The notes under the pieces were generated by a model that had not been told where the DNA came from, searched no databases, and worked only from the letters and a program-made list of their open reading frames with translations. From contig NC_133549.1 of the NCBI RefSeq assembly GCF_048773025.1, forward strand, positions 46,190,966-46,254,965: a stretch of 64,000 nucleotides of DNA, in the 5' to 3' direction. Position 1 is the first letter of the stretch. Every line of letters starts with the position of its first letter. The position numbers were made by a program, and so were the translations under genes. The stretch comes from Camelus bactrianus (taxonomy: Eukaryota > Chordata > Mammalia > Artiodactyla > Camelidae). Positions 1 to 10,989 of this stretch are shown in pieces.

Positions 1-283
1 CTTAGAATGATATTCTCCAGGGACATCCATGTTGCTGCAAATGGCATTATGTTTTATGGGTGAGTAGTATTCCATTGTATAACTATACCACAGCTTCTTT
101 ATCCATCGATGAACATTTAGGCTGTTTCCATGTCTTGGCTATTGTAAATAGTGCTGCTATGAACATTGGGGTGCAGGTGTCTTTTTGAAGCAGGCTTCCT
201 TCTGGATATATGCCCAGGAGCGGGATTACTGGGTCATATGGTAAGTCTATTTTGAGGAATCTCTATACTGTTTTCCACAGGAT
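1..283 (-). mobile_element. L1 LINE, ORF2 3' region, runs off the left edge
   Basis: The plus strand reads as the antisense of the ORF2 3' region. It matches, nearly base for base, the corresponding part of the minus-strand L1 at about 46660-46960 and the complement of the plus-strand copy at 3550-3840. Its 3'UTR lies left of the window. Similarity stops near 283, just after the 'ttttccacag' block, which is the 5' truncation point. The closeness to the other copies suggests the same relatively young camelid L1 group. Confidence 0.9.
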
Positions 284-564
284 AGTTACGTGTCTTAAAA
301 GTGTTTTGTGTGTGTCTTGGGGAGATGATCAGGAAGGCTGGAGTTGTCAGTCAGGAGGCCATTACATTTGTTCGGGTGATGAGGGCCGGATGGTGGGAGG
401 ACTCCAGGCCTGAAGCCCAGAAGCGGTGTCTAAGGCCCGAGGGAACAGACAGACAATCCCTAGTACTGGGAAGGTGGCTGGGGCTGGAGGTGCCAGCCAG
501 GGAGCTGTGGTGGGCTGGAGAACCTCTTAACACCAGCTTTTTAGAGTTTACCCCAGCTTCGGTC
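284..564. other. Unassigned DNA with a weak L2-like trace
   Basis: No gene is seen. About 330-420 weakly resembles antisense L2 3'UTR, in the stretch that reads 'cagtcaggaggccatta'. Overlapping short reading frames on both strands have no recognisable protein features. Confidence 0.4.
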
Positions 565-735
565 AATTCACTTGGCCTGCAGTCAGGTGATCCGGTTCTA
601 GCCCACATTTAGCACCATCACCCTGGAGAATGAAACTTCCCGGGTCTCAGAATCCTCACATATAAAGTGAGAGGGTACCCCTTGATGATCTCCAGGGCCC
701 CTGCTGAGTCTAACATTCTGCAGTTTTCATGTCAA
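565..735 (+). mobile_element. MIR SINE
   Basis: It shows the sense MIR order: a degraded 'acctgggttc' block, then 'ctcagaatcctcacatataaagtg', the 'tgatgatctccagggc' block and 'tctaacattctgca'. The last two blocks are typical of the MIRc/MIR3 type. Strongly diverged. Confidence 0.65.
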
Positions 736-1469
736 AGAAGCAAATGAATAGGACTTCCTTTCCTATTGCCAGTGTACTATACACCAGAGTCAAAGGCGCA
801 ACCATTAAAACACAGGATTCAGATGTGCAGGATAATGCATGAGAAGACTGTTTACATTCACCTCGTTTTTGAGAAAGTGCATATTGAATCTTAAGCCAAA
901 TGTATGCATCAAGGTCTGAAAACCGGTTACTCAAATAATTTCCTTCCATATGTGCAGCTGTTCTAAAGTATAAACCACACTCGTCCAGTAAAACCATCAT
1001 CTGTTCTATAAAGAATATAAGCATTCATCTGGCCTTTATTTTTAGAGTAAGAGGTCATATGCACAAGGGGTGAGATGTGGTTGAGACCCCTGTGCCAGAT
1101 GCAGGCAGGGGCTAAAGGCCAATTATAAATCGTAATATCCGAACTTGTGTGTATTTCAATTAGATGGCTTAGAAGAGAAAAAGAAGATTTCAAATTACTG
1201 AAATCAGAGTGGCAAAGCAGAAGCTGCAAAAAGCCCTTGTTTCATTTGTTCATTCATTGAACACATCGCTTTCACAAATTAAATCACCAAAATAAACAGA
1301 CTCTGACTCATTTCCCATTGCTTGTTGGAGTTTGGTTCTTTTTTTCCCTCCAGGGTCATGGAATGCATGAACTTCAGGCTTACTCTCCGTGTGAGAAAAG
1401 CCTTGCATGAGGACAATCAACTCTAAGTTAGAAGAAACTGTAACTTTCTATTGCCCAAGATTAACAGGC
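736..1469. other. Unassigned DNA
   Basis: AT-rich non-coding DNA. I see no repeat family, splice-bounded frame or RNA gene. Short minus-strand frames at 710-1229 lack protein-like features. Confidence 0.4.
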
Positions 1470-1640
1470 ACCAAAACCAGGCTGCCTGAGCCTTGATCCC
1501 AGCTAAATGACTTTGGGCAAATGACTACTAAGCTCTTTCCTGCCTCAGTTTCCCCCAGTAGGGTTGGGATGAGATGTTACTGTTCCTACGTTGTTTTGAA
1601 TGGCGCCTGCTGTACAGTAAGCACTATAGACATGTTTATA
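1470..1640 (+). mobile_element. MIR SINE
   Basis: Contains 'gactttgggcaaatgact' (MIR core) followed by 'cctcagtttcccc' and a degraded 3' part with 'cagtaagcactata'. Confidence 0.75.
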
Positions 1641-2049
1641 AAATAAATCTTAGTTGCTAGAGGCAACACAAGGCAGCTGAGAGCAGTTGCACAGTGAATT
1701 CTCTTAAAGGTTACGTTCTCTCTGCTCATCCTACTCTCATAAAAGTACCATGGAAAGCCACACATTAGATAAGACAAGGATCGGCTGTTCTTCATTTTAC
1801 TTAGGAAGGGCTGGGAGGAATTCACATTGAAAACCTCCTGCTAGGACTCTTTCTTTTGAGTTAGAAATCAAAATGACTCTTCTCTTTAAAAAGAAGATAC
1901 GAGTTTGTTGGTAGAGATGAAATTAGAATGCCTTGGCATGATGCCCACCAGCTTCAGAGTCTGTAATTTCAACCAAATGTTTGCTTTTGCTTGAGTTATT
2001 TGAACCCATTTTATTCTTGGCTGTTCTGGTGTGTGCGTGATTGAGGGTG
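1641..2049. other. Unassigned DNA
   Basis: Non-coding, with no repeat I can name and no gene signal. Confidence 0.35.
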
Positions 2050-2220
2050 TCAGTTTGCCTATCTATGAAGTGGCGACAATGATAGGAACAGTATCTATCA
2101 TATCAGGTGCTTCTGAGAATAAATGAGAATACTCAGGAAGCACTGAGCATGATGCCTGACTCTTTAAATCAGTCAGTGCTCTTTAAATAGCGGATTTCAC
2201 AATAATAGCTATTCTTGTCC
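2050..2220 (+). mobile_element. MIR SINE, 3' part
   Basis: Shows 'cagtttgcctatctatgaagtgg', the 'gagaataaatgag' block and the 'agcactgagcatgatgcctg' block in sense MIR order. Confidence 0.65.
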
Positions 2221-2354
2221 CCAAGAGCCCCAGTGACACCTTAAGTGTATTCATCTTTGGATTGTAATGGACACTTGATTAGCTGGTTTTCATATTTGCT
2301 TTTAAGATCTCCAGTGAGAACTCTTTTAAAACATGCTATCTGCCTCCTTCACTG

Positions 2355-2416
2355 TTTTTCTTCTTCTTTTTCTTCTCCTTCTTCTCCTTCTCCTCCTCCT
2401 CCTCCTTCTTCTTTTA
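2355..2416 (+). repeat. Pyrimidine-rich (CTT/CCT)n tract
   Basis: About 60 bases of almost pure pyrimidine built from CTT, CCT and CTC units. The 80- to 92-residue frames across it encode poly-Leu or poly-Ser/Pro and are composition artefacts. Confidence 0.9.
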
Positions 2417-2649
2417 ATTTCAAAACAAACCAGCTATTTAAAAGTGTGTCTGCATGTTACCCATTATTCATCAGAAGAGATTCCAGGGCTCTGTGGGAAG
2501 GATTTCATGTCGGGCTGCTTTAGTCAAGGAGCTGCCTGTCCTGTTCTTTCTCCGCCCTCTACAGCCTTGGAATGAGTAGGGATTCGAGTATCTTCCCCTG
2601 AGGTGGCAGGATGGGGCCCTGAGCGCTCAACCTGGGGCAGCAGGGCGGA

Positions 2650-2760
2650 AGGTCAGAGAAAGCCTGTGGGGAAGTTCTGGCTTTGGCCCTTCCAGTAATT
2701 AGCTGTGTGACCTTGGACAGGTCCTTAAACTTCCCAGACTGTACTGACTTCATCTGTGAT
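2650..2760 (+). mobile_element. MIR SINE, core fragment
   Basis: Contains 'agctgtgtgaccttggacag', 'cttaaacttccca' and 'cttcatctgtgat', the conserved MIR core in sense. Confidence 0.8.
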
Positions 2761-2910
2761 TTGAGATGCTAGCAAATGGGCAAAAAAAGGGAAGACAATT
2801 CATCCAAGAGGACAGACAATACGAACACTGTACCCTTCACTAGTTATGAAAGAATGCAAATTACAGTAATACAAAGACCTCATTTTTAATATCATTAAAA
2901 TAAAAATTTT

Positions 2911-2927
2911 AAAATATCATTGCTTGT
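2911..2927 (+). repeat. Target-site duplication, left copy
   Basis: aaaatatcattgcttgt. It pairs with 4302-4318 (aaaacaccattgcttgt), 15 of 17 bases identical, and flanks the L1 at 2928-4301. Confidence 0.85.
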
Positions 2928-4301
2928 AAAGCAATGAAGCTAGAACACTCCCTTACACCATACACAAAAATAAACTCAAAATGGATCAAAGACCTAAACA
3001 TAAGACAAGATACAATAAACCTCCTAGAAGAAAATACAGGCAAAACATTATCTCACATACATCTCAAAAATGTTCTCCTAGGGCAGTCTACCCAAGTAAA
3101 GAAATAAAAGCAAGAATAAACAAATGGGACCTAATTAAACTTACAAGCTTCTGCACAGCAAAGGAAACCATAAGCAAAACAAAATGACAACCTACAGAAT
3201 GGGAGAAAATTTTTGCAAATGAAACCGACAAAGGCTTGATCTCCAGAATATATAAGCAACTCATACAACTTAATAAGATAAAAACCAAGAACCCAATTCA
3301 AAAATGGGCAGAAAACCTAAACAAGCAACTCTCCAAGGAAGACATACAAATGATCAATAGGCACATGAAAAATGCTCAATATCACTAATTATCAGAGAAA
3401 TGCAAATCAAAACTACAATGAGGTATCACCTCACACCAGTCAGAATGGCCATCATTCAAAAGTCCACAAATGATAAATGCTGGAGAGGCTGTGGAGAAAG
3501 GGGAACCCTCCTACATTGCTGGTGGGAATGCAGGTTGGTGCAACCACTGTGGAAAACAGTATGGAGATTCCTCAAAAGACTAGGAATAGACTTACCATGT
3601 GACCAGGAATCCCGCTCCTGGGCATATATCCAGAAGGAACCCTACTTCAAAAAGACACCTGCACCCCAATGTTCATAGCAGCACTATTTACAATAGCCAA
3701 GACATGGAAACAGCCTAAATGTCCATCAACAGATGACTGGATAAAGAAGATGTGGTATATTCATACAATGGAATACTATTCAGCCAAAAAACACGACAAC
3801 ATAACGCCATTTGCAGCAACATAGATGTCCCTGGAGAATGTCATTCTAAGTGAAGTAAGCCAGAAAGAGAAAGAAAAATACCATATGAGATCACTCATAT
3901 GTGGAATCTTAAAAAAAAAAAAAAAACAGACAAAAGAACATAAATAGAAAACAGAAACAGACTCATAGACATAGAATACAAACTTGTGGTTGCCAAAGGG
4001 GCAGGGGGTAGGAAAGGATAGACTGGGAGTTCAAAATTTGTAGATACTGACAGGCATATGTAGAATAGATAAACAAGATTATACTATATAGCACAGGGAA
4101 ATATATACAAGATCTTGTGGTAGCTCACAGTGAAAAAAAAAGTGACAATGAATATATGTACGTTCATGTATAACTGAAAAATTGTGCTCTACATTGGAAT
4201 TTGACACAACATTGTAAAATGACTATAACTCAATAAAAAATGTTAAAATAAATAAGTAAGTAAGTAAGTAAATAAATAAATATTTACATCAAAATAAAGA
4301 A
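2928..4301 (+). mobile_element. 5'-truncated L1 LINE (ORF2 3' part plus 3'UTR)
   Basis: A 1.37-kb sense L1 that starts inside ORF2 and ends in an A-rich TAAG/TAAA tail. The C-terminal cysteine-rich segment of ORF2 is readable at 3478-3531 ([18 protein letters not shown], of the CX3C...HCX3C type). The reading frame is interrupted on both sides of it. The 3'UTR carries 'gacaatgaatatatgtacg' and the terminal 'caataaaaaatgtt'. The same 3' end recurs at 34337-34461 and, in antisense, at 46269 onward. The flanking 17-bp duplications fix both ends and show ordinary target-primed insertion with 5' truncation. No RT or endonuclease domain remains. Confidence 0.95.
4254..4284 (+). repeat. (TAAG/TAAA)n tail of the L1
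   Basis: A simple tetranucleotide repeat grown from the A-rich 3' tail of the L1 at 2928-4301. Confidence 0.85.
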
Positions 4302-4318
4302 AAAACACCATTGCTTGT
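4302..4318 (+). repeat. Target-site duplication, right copy
   Basis: Partner of 2911-2927; the two differ at two positions (t/c each). Confidence 0.85.
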
Positions 4319-4399
4319 TTTTTTGTGTTACTGGGAATGTGGCACACTGGTACAGCCGCTTGGGGTGGAAAAAATTCACATATGTCTCATGAAAGAAAA

Positions 4400-4620
4400 G
4401 GAAGAAAACCTGGGTGTGAATCTTCATCTAACTCACTAGTTCGGAGGCTCAACCTTTTTGAGATTCCATTGCCTCGCTGGAGGAAAAATGGGTAAAATGG
4501 GGATGATAAAGATAATGCCTACTTGCTGGGTTGCTGTGGGGTTTGGAAATAACGTAGGTAATGGACCTAACTTAATGTTTGGCACATAACAGAGGCCAGT
4601 ATTGTTGTGAAGATGAAGTT
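4400..4620 (+). mobile_element. MIR SINE
   Basis: Reads through the MIR in sense: 'cctgggtgtgaatcttc', 'aaatgggtaaaatgggga', 'taatgcctacttgctggg', 'ttaatgtttggcacataa'. Confidence 0.8.
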
Positions 4621-5454
4621 GAGGAAATGATGATGGTGATGTCTGATTCTGCCCTGTTCATACAATAATGCTGCTGGAGAGAAAATCCATTCTCCTCTCC
4701 TTCCCTGGATTCCTTGCCAGAATCTGACTTATCTTCGGCAGGCAGAGCAGATAACTGCTTAGCTGTGGCCCCACGCATCCAGTTTCCTAAGTGATTATGA
4801 CCACAGAGGTCCCAGGCAACTCCAAGTAGAGGCCCCGCACAAACATGTCCTTCCACATGCACAAACACACCACCACATATCTGGCACCAGTCTTGCCCTG
4901 CTCAGCTGGCACTCAGCTCTGCAAACAGCCTTCGACCTCTCAGGCCAGACCCCTCTGGTGCCCTGCACACAGAGTAGAGAGTGACATCTGCTCTGCCCTA
5001 CACAACCTCCGAGCAGACGCAAGCCGGCCTGTCCTGAGAGCTCACGCTCTCTGACGCATGTCCACAGCCACCATCACCCCGCACATCTCCTGGGCCAGGC
5101 CCTGGCCACCATATTTACAAAAAGACTCCCCACCCCCCTTGGGGGGGTGGCCCTCAGTCCCTTTTCTCAAATGCCCATTTGCTTCTGAGGAGGGTTTTTC
5201 TCTTCTTCTTCAGATTTCTTCTGTGATTCATCTCCTGTTTTTTGGTGATTCAAGCTCAGCATTGATTTGAATTGCCACAGACTCTTTATCTACCCAATAT
5301 CAAAGATGTCTCTCCTCAAATGTTTCTCTGAATTCTTTCTCAATACCAGGTTCTGTTCCTGTTCCCATTTTGCAACCTAATAAGGACTGAAGTCTGTTTT
5401 CAGTAGTTATTTGATTTTTTTTTTTCTCAGCTTTAAAAATAATTTCAGAGAGCC
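4621..5454. other. Unassigned DNA with a short G/C hairpin
   Basis: No gene is recognised. A 9-bp perfect inverted repeat (ccacccccc at 5130-5138 and its complement at 5142-5150) has a 3-nt spacer. Overlapping frames on both strands (4572-5270) lack protein-like features. Confidence 0.4.
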
Positions 5455-5620
5455 ATGTAACCAAGGCCCTGACAGGAACTCATGAGTCCTTGCTTTATTC
5501 ATGAGAACACTGAGGGCCGTGGCGGCGGGGGGTGGGGGGGGCGCAGCTCTGCTGGGGTCACACAGTCATTCGCCAGAGAGAACGCAGACCACCAACCCCT
5601 AGCAAGTGCTCCTTCTACCT
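5455..5620 (-). mobile_element. MIR SINE, diverged, interrupted by a G-rich tract
   Basis: 'gagaacactgaggg' and 'ggggtcacacagtcattc' are antisense MIR blocks. Between them lies a G-rich expansion at 5516-5545. Confidence 0.55.
5516..5545 (+). repeat. G-rich tract, G-quadruplex-capable
   Basis: GGC GGC followed by runs of six and eight G separated by a single T. Four or more G-runs with very short loops lie within about 25 bases. Confidence 0.7.
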
Positions 5621-6529
5621 CCCAGCCGTATTTCCTTGGTAAAGCAGGCCTGGTTCTGCACGGCAGGGCTCCTGACAGACAATGACTGCATTTCTCTCTG
5701 TGGAGAGACTGGAGGGGCTGAACTGGAAGCTGGAGACTGCAGAACTAGCTCCCCCCAGGTGTCCCAAAACCATGGTGGACTCTTTCCTCTCTCTTACTTC
5801 CAGGCTTTTGTAAATGCTGTTTTCCCTTCCTGGTAACTCTGGCCAAGCCACCTTCATTCTCTCGGTGCTTTCTCCAGGAAGCCTACCTGAGCCCCCAGCT
5901 CCAGACAGGAAACCCTTCCCACGTGCTGTGTCCTCAGCAGTGCATGGTATGCCCTCTCTCTGAGCTGGGTACTGTGTGCCGGTCTTGAAACAGATCATTA
6001 CCTGTTTGCATCCACCCTCCCTGGAGGTCTGCATGCAGCCAGTGGGCAGAGCAGACCTGATTAACTCACACCAATGCGTTAGTGACCTTTAAAATCTCTC
6101 CTACCTGCAGAGACCTGGTGCTGAGCACTTGACTAAGGGAATAGTCCCGAGGGCAGTCTAAAGTCCAAGGACAAATGACTTTAAATTTTAGACCACATGT
6201 CCCTCCTCTAAATTCCTTAAAATTGGGAATAAACTTCTTATTCAAGCAAGCAAGAGGAGCAAAGCAACCAGGGGCCCAGACGAGCGTGCCCAAGCGCCCT
6301 GCTCTTGGGTCACACCTTTTCTTACCCAGGACCCTGATTCTGCAGAAAGGGATGAAACTTTCAGGGCATCCTCACCTTGTCGCTTTAGCAGCTTGGCCTT
6401 TGACTCAGGGTGACCCAGAGTCCTGGCTGCCCTTCAGGGGGTGATGGGAGAGAAGGACTGTGACCCCTCAGCAGAGGCAGAAAGCACAATGTGGATGTGG
6501 GAATGGAATAACTCCAGGTCCTGACACCT
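5621..6529. other. Unassigned DNA; possible L2 trace at 5855-5960
   Basis: 'tctccaggaagcctacctga' resembles the sense L2 3'UTR block 'aggaagccttccctga', but too little is preserved to be sure. The 139-residue minus-strand frame at 5615-6034 has no features of a protein. Confidence 0.35.
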
Positions 6530-6715
6530 CTAATTCTTTCTCCACGTTGTCTCATATAATCCCCCAAACAACCCTGAGATGTGAGTCCTTTCCATTTTCC
6601 ATTTTACCTAAGAAGAAACAATGAGATGCCAAGTTCAAAGACAGACAGGTCAGAGGTTATGCTGAGACTCACCTAGAGTACCAGGCTCTTAACCATCGCC
6701 TCTGTTTTATAATTT
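6530..6715 (-). mobile_element. MIR SINE
   Basis: Antisense MIR: 'tcatataatcccccaaacaaccctgagat', then 'ttaccta-agaagaaacaatgaga' and, at the far end, 'gctcttaaccatcgcctct'. Confidence 0.75.
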
Positions 6716-7082
6716 CTTAGAGTCTTCTTAAAGGGGCCAGGGGTGTATGTGTGTGATCTCCCTGACCATATAAGCACTCACTTGTACTAACAAGACAACT
6801 AGGAAGTCTACGACGGGGATTTTTAACATTTTTTCTGTCAAGTCTCCCTGCCTGGGCTGCTCCCCATCCTGAAATGTACTTTTGCCTCCTCTGATTGTCA
6901 AATATCCACTGGGCCCTACCTGCCTCCTCCCTCACCGTAAGGGCTTCAGCTCAAGTTAACTTCTTCACCCTCCATGGGTGGCTCTGCACAATGTAATACT
7001 GCATAGAATTGTCCAACCATATACTAATTTACTATTTTATAACAACCATGAAAATAGATACTTTTTAAAAAAACTAAAATAA

Positions 7083-7362
7083 AAATTTTTTTATTGAAGT
7101 ATAGTCAATTTACAATATTGTGTTAATTTCAGTATTCGGCATAGTGATTCAGGTTTTTTTACAAATTATATTCCATTACAGATTATTATAAGATATTAGG
7201 TATAATTCCCTGTTCTACACAGTAAATCCTTGTTGCCTATCTATTTTATATATAATAGCTTGTATCTGTTAACCCCATACTCCTAGTTTGTTCCCCCCTT
7301 ACTCCCCCTCCCCTTTGGTAGATGTTAAGATAGTTTTCTATGTCTGTGAGTCTGTTCCTGAA
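7083..7362 (-). mobile_element. L1 LINE 3'UTR fragment
   Basis: Plus strand starts with the T-rich complement of the tail, then 'attgaagtatagtcaattta', 'ccctgttctacacagtaaat' and 'tatgtctgtgagtctgttcc'. This is the antisense of an artiodactyl L1 3'UTR of the type seen in sense at 56500-56770. It ends before ORF2. Confidence 0.85.
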
Positions 7363-7479
7363 AAACAAATACTTTTGAGCATTTGCTATCTGCTGAATAT
7401 ATTTTTCTTGTTTAATTTTCATGAGAATCCCATAAAATGGATATAACATCTCCCTCCTTACAAACAAGGACACTGAGCC

Positions 7480-7720
7480 TTAATGAACCTGTTTGGGAAA
7501 AGTAATGTATCCTAGCAGCTCAGAGTGTGAGCTCTGGGTTAATCTGCCCAGGTTCAAAGCCCAGCTCACTAAGTAGGTGAATGGGCACAAACTGCTTCTG
7601 TAAGCCTCAGTTTTATGATCCATAAAATGGGTTTGCTAACAGGCTCAACTTCATGTGCATGAAGTGCTGAGCACAGGACTGGCATGGAGTAAGTGCTCAG
7701 TGACTATGAGGACTTAATAT
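7480..7720 (+). mobile_element. MIR SINE, nearly full length
   Basis: Sense order: 'gtgtgagctctgggttaatc', 'caggttcaaagcccagctc', 'cctcagttttatgatcc', 'ataaaatgggtt', 'agtaagtgctcagtgac'. Confidence 0.85.
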
Positions 7721-7854
7721 GATTAGGAAGAAGCAGAACTTAGAGTCAGCTCCTGACTGACTCTGGGGCCCAGGCTGCCTGCTTTGCATATAATCCTGAA
7801 GTAAATAGTTTATTGTCCCTATTTCATTTTTTAAATAAAAATCCCTCCTGTCTA

Positions 7855-8160
7855 CTGAGTGGCCATGTACAGACACTAATCTACATATTCTACTTTATAT
7901 TTATTATTCACATTATCTCCATAGCTTTTTTTTTTTTTTTAATGTAGGTACTGGGGATTGAACCCAGGACCTTGTGCATGCTAAGCTCACAGCTCTACCA
8001 CTGAGCTATACATCCACCACCATCATCCCTATCTTAGAGATGAGGAATTAGGTTCAGAAAGGTGAAGTGACTAGTTCATGATCACACAGCTGTTAGGTGT
8101 CAAGGCTGGTGTAAGAGCCAAGTGCAGCTTCACTTGATTTTCCAACACCACGCTGCCTGT
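7855..8160 (-). mobile_element. MIR SINE split by a camelid SINE
   Basis: Left part 7855-7925 and right part 8019-8160 join into one antisense MIR. The right part shows 'gatgaggaattaggttcag' and 'gatcacacagctgttagg'. The break holds the SINE at 7926-8018. Confidence 0.75.
7926..8018 (-). mobile_element. Camelid tRNA-Ala-derived SINE (Vic-1 type)
   Basis: Read on the minus strand, the element begins 'ggtggatgtatagctcagtg' and runs through a tRNA-like body to an A15 tail (T tract 7926-7940). The A box (tagctcagtgg) lies at 7998-8008 and the B box (ggttcaatccc) at 7954-7964. Both fit the RNA polymerase III internal promoter consensus. The body is close to tRNA-Ala(AGC), with 'gcttagcatgc' in the anticodon arm position. 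It is inserted in an older MIR. I could not define a clear target duplication. This is the strongest lineage marker in the window. Confidence 0.9.
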
Positions 8161-9439
8161 GTGAACCTGTTAGTTTCATGTAATTTTCCTCCTTCCAACC
8201 AAATGATAAGCTCCTCAATGCCAAGCAAAGGCACCTTCACTTTCCCTGTGTTTCCCTAATGGCCTGGCACAGCATCACACATGCTGTGCTCTCAGTGTAC
8301 AACTGGTGTAGAAAATACACGTTGCCCTTGCTCAGCCTGGTACCCAGCTCACTCTTCAAAACCATGAAGCATCAGCCACAATACTGGAGACTCCTAAGTC
8401 TGAAGGAATACAAGAAAGATGATTCCAGAGTCACCTAACGATTTTATGTCCACTGTATTCGTAAGAAGTAAACCTCAAATAGTTATTTAACTCTAAAAAT
8501 GACTGAATGTACAACAGGACAATCACCACAGCTTATTCAATAAGTAAATGGTGTATAAAAAGAGAGAGGTTGGCTAAAGATTAAAAGACTCGAGAGATCA
8601 TATTGATCAAATGTAATATTTGAACTTCATCTGATCCCTGATTCCAAATATCAAATATTAAAAGCCATGCTGGGGACAATCAGGGAAACTTGAATATAGG
8701 GCTCATTATTAAATAACAGTTTGGAATTATTATTTGTTTGTCTAGGTGTGATAATACTGTAGTTATGTTTTTTAAAAGTCTTTATCTGTTTAAAAAAACA
8801 TATAATGAAGTATTTATGGATAAAATGGCATAAATCTGAGGCTTCCTTTAAATACTCCAGCAGGAGGGGAAAATACTCCTGGGAGGAAACTGATAAAACA
8901 ATACTGGAAAATGCTGATACACGTGGAAGCCAAGTGATGGGCACGTGCGGGCTCACTATACTATTCTCATTGTGTGTGTGTGTTCGAAAACTTACACAAT
9001 TAGAAGTTCTTTGTTTTTTAAAAAGAAAGAATGAATGGTGAATCCCCATCAATTTTCTGTTTTGTTCTGCAACTACTTTTCTTCGGAGAGAGTTCAGTCC
9101 CTTTATGACATAAAGTCATCCTGTTCCAAAGACTCCCAAACGTACTCATCCAAGTGAGGTTAAGCACCCGTTGTGCTGACAGCTCACCTGGACCATTCTG
9201 CCAGCCCTCCCCAATCAGCCTGCGCCAAACTGACCTTGTCACCTCCCACCAAACAAACTTAGTCACCGCGATCCCAGCTTTACCATTGCGACTATCTCCT
9301 TCCACTCTCCTGGTTGGAAACCGCAGCGTCGCCTTGCCTCTTTCCTTCCCTTTGTCCCTAAACCAGGCAGCCAATGATACTTGGAACATGACCCAGACGG
9401 ACACTTTCCTCCTCCATCCTGACTGCTCCAGCCCCATCT
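8161..9439. other. Unassigned DNA
   Basis: No gene or clear repeat is seen, apart from a short TG tract near 8977-8990. From about 9150 the text grows CT-rich and may be degraded L2 leading into the L2 at 9440. The two overlapping frames of 95 and 139 residues at 9018-9441 are shadows of each other with no recognisable domain. Confidence 0.35.
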
Positions 9440-9845
9440 AAAGCCTCAGCACCTCACTCCTGGATTGTTGTAGCAATCCTGCCAAGTCTCCCTCCTCTGA
9501 CTTTTCCCCTTTCTGTACAAACAGTTGGATTTTCTTAAACTCCAGACTGCGAAGCTCGACACTCTTCCTTGGAAATGCCCACTTTGAAACCCATCTATTA
9601 CGTCCATGTCCACTAACATAGCCCTCTCAGGAGCTGTTACTGTTGAGCTCCATCTTACCACCTGGAGCAGCTCACTGAATGCCTCCTCCAGCCGTTTCAG
9701 AATAAGTCCGGTTACAGGAAGCCTGGAAGCTCCATCAGTCCAAGGCTTGTCTGTGCACCACTATGTTCCAGCCCTTAGCTCAGTGCCTGGTGCACAGTTG
9801 TGGGTGCTCAGTAAATATTGGTTGAATAAATGGATTCATTAATGA
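9440..9845 (+). mobile_element. L2 LINE 3'UTR, reaching the 3' end
   Basis: 'cctggattgttgtagcaatc' is an L2 3'UTR block. The end reads 'cagtgcctggtgcacag', 'gtgctcagtaaatattgg' and 'ttgaataaatgg', the L2 terminus. The middle is diverged. Confidence 0.75.
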
Positions 9846-10084
9846 ACAAATACAGTGAAAGAAAATCAGTGACTTCACTCTTCCCTCCATGGTACCTCAG
9901 CATGGGTCCTAACCTTGTCAATACAGTATACCCTGAACCCACGATAACCAAGTCCTCAAGACCCTTTGTTGGGAGACCTTATTCAAAAATCCAAATACAA
10001 GATACTCTAGGGTTTCCCTTTTCCCACATACACAGTCTAAACAGGCCTTAACTGATAGGTCAAATAATCTTAGCGTTACCTCTG

Positions 10085-10250
10085 CCTATATGTGAACTTG
10101 ACCTGGCCACTAATGTTTCTGATCTTCAACTTCATCATCCGTCAGAGGAGGAGAGGGTTGGGTAATCAGTGGATCCTGTTGGGTCTAATCTTAGTACTTT
10201 CTTCTGTAGAAGCCACAGTGCTTTGTGCCTAACATGTAGTGTCAGCTGAC
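10085..10250 (+). mobile_element. MIR SINE, diverged
   Basis: 'gtgaacttgacctggccact', 'gatcttcaacttcatcatcc' and 'agtgctttgtgcctaacatg' follow sense MIR order. Confidence 0.5.
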
Positions 10251-10329
10251 TGTTCAGAGAGAGTCCTCTTTATTATACTGCTTGGCTGACAGGGAAATCA
10301 GACTTGCTGATAACAAATTCCTCTTTGCA

Positions 10330-10410
10330 ACTCACCTCCAGATGGAGTTTCTTTCATTCCTTTGTTGAATACACATGCATTAAGTTCCTACTATGAGCCA
10401 ATTCAATGGT
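10330..10410 (-). mobile_element. L2 LINE fragment
   Basis: 'ttcattcctttgttgaata' and 'taagttcctactatgagcca' match the antisense of the L2 3' end. Confidence 0.5.
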
Positions 10411-10700
10411 AATTTGTCCCCTGCAGCGCTGACACAGTACCTCTTGATAGTGACAGATAATGCATCTTTTCTGTTTGCCTTTATAGCCCTAACGTTATTC
10501 CAAACCCCAGGCAACCAGTGGAGACAACTAGGTAGGGTTTATGGCTGGCTCAGCATTTTGCAAATGAGTCACCTGGATAAGCAGCATACTCAGGGCCAAA
10601 CAGCAAATGGAAGGCAAGGGTACCTAGTCTCGAGGTCTCCTAAATCCTGGTCCTGGCCTCTTTACCATCATTCCACGCTGCCCATGGGAGCAGAAACCAG
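10411..10700 (-). mobile_element. MIR SINE, diverged
   Basis: 'attttgcaaatgagtcacc' and 'cagggccaaacagcaaatgg' are antisense MIR core; 'ccatcattccacgctgccc' is its far end. Confidence 0.5.
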
Positions 10701-10989
10701 GACAGCCGGGAGGGTAAAGAGGACCTGGGTCCCTGCTTGTGAAGTCACTTCAGGAATCTGTGAATCAAGCAATGAAGTGATGGCCCTAATAAAAAATGAA
10801 TCTGGATCACAAGAAGCCCCCCAGAACAGCTGGAGATGACAGGCTCACTTTTAGTCCTGGAGGTCACTCAAGTCCAGATCTGCCTTGCATCCTGAGAAGA
10901 CCTTGACCAGTCTGTCCTAATGGCCTTGGGAGTTGGGCCACAGCAAGGCCCATGGGCCTGGGTGGTTCCTCCAGAACATGGAAGTGGAA

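Noticed and set aside
2245-2575. Leu- and Pro-rich plus-strand frames
   Set aside because: Produced by the (CTT/CCT)n tract.
5615-6034. 139-residue minus-strand frame
   Set aside because: No domain, no homology recognised, and it opposes equally long plus-strand frames.
7926-8018. A functional tRNA-Ala gene
   Set aside because: The A tail, diverged arms and insertion inside a MIR show it is a SINE and not a tRNA gene.
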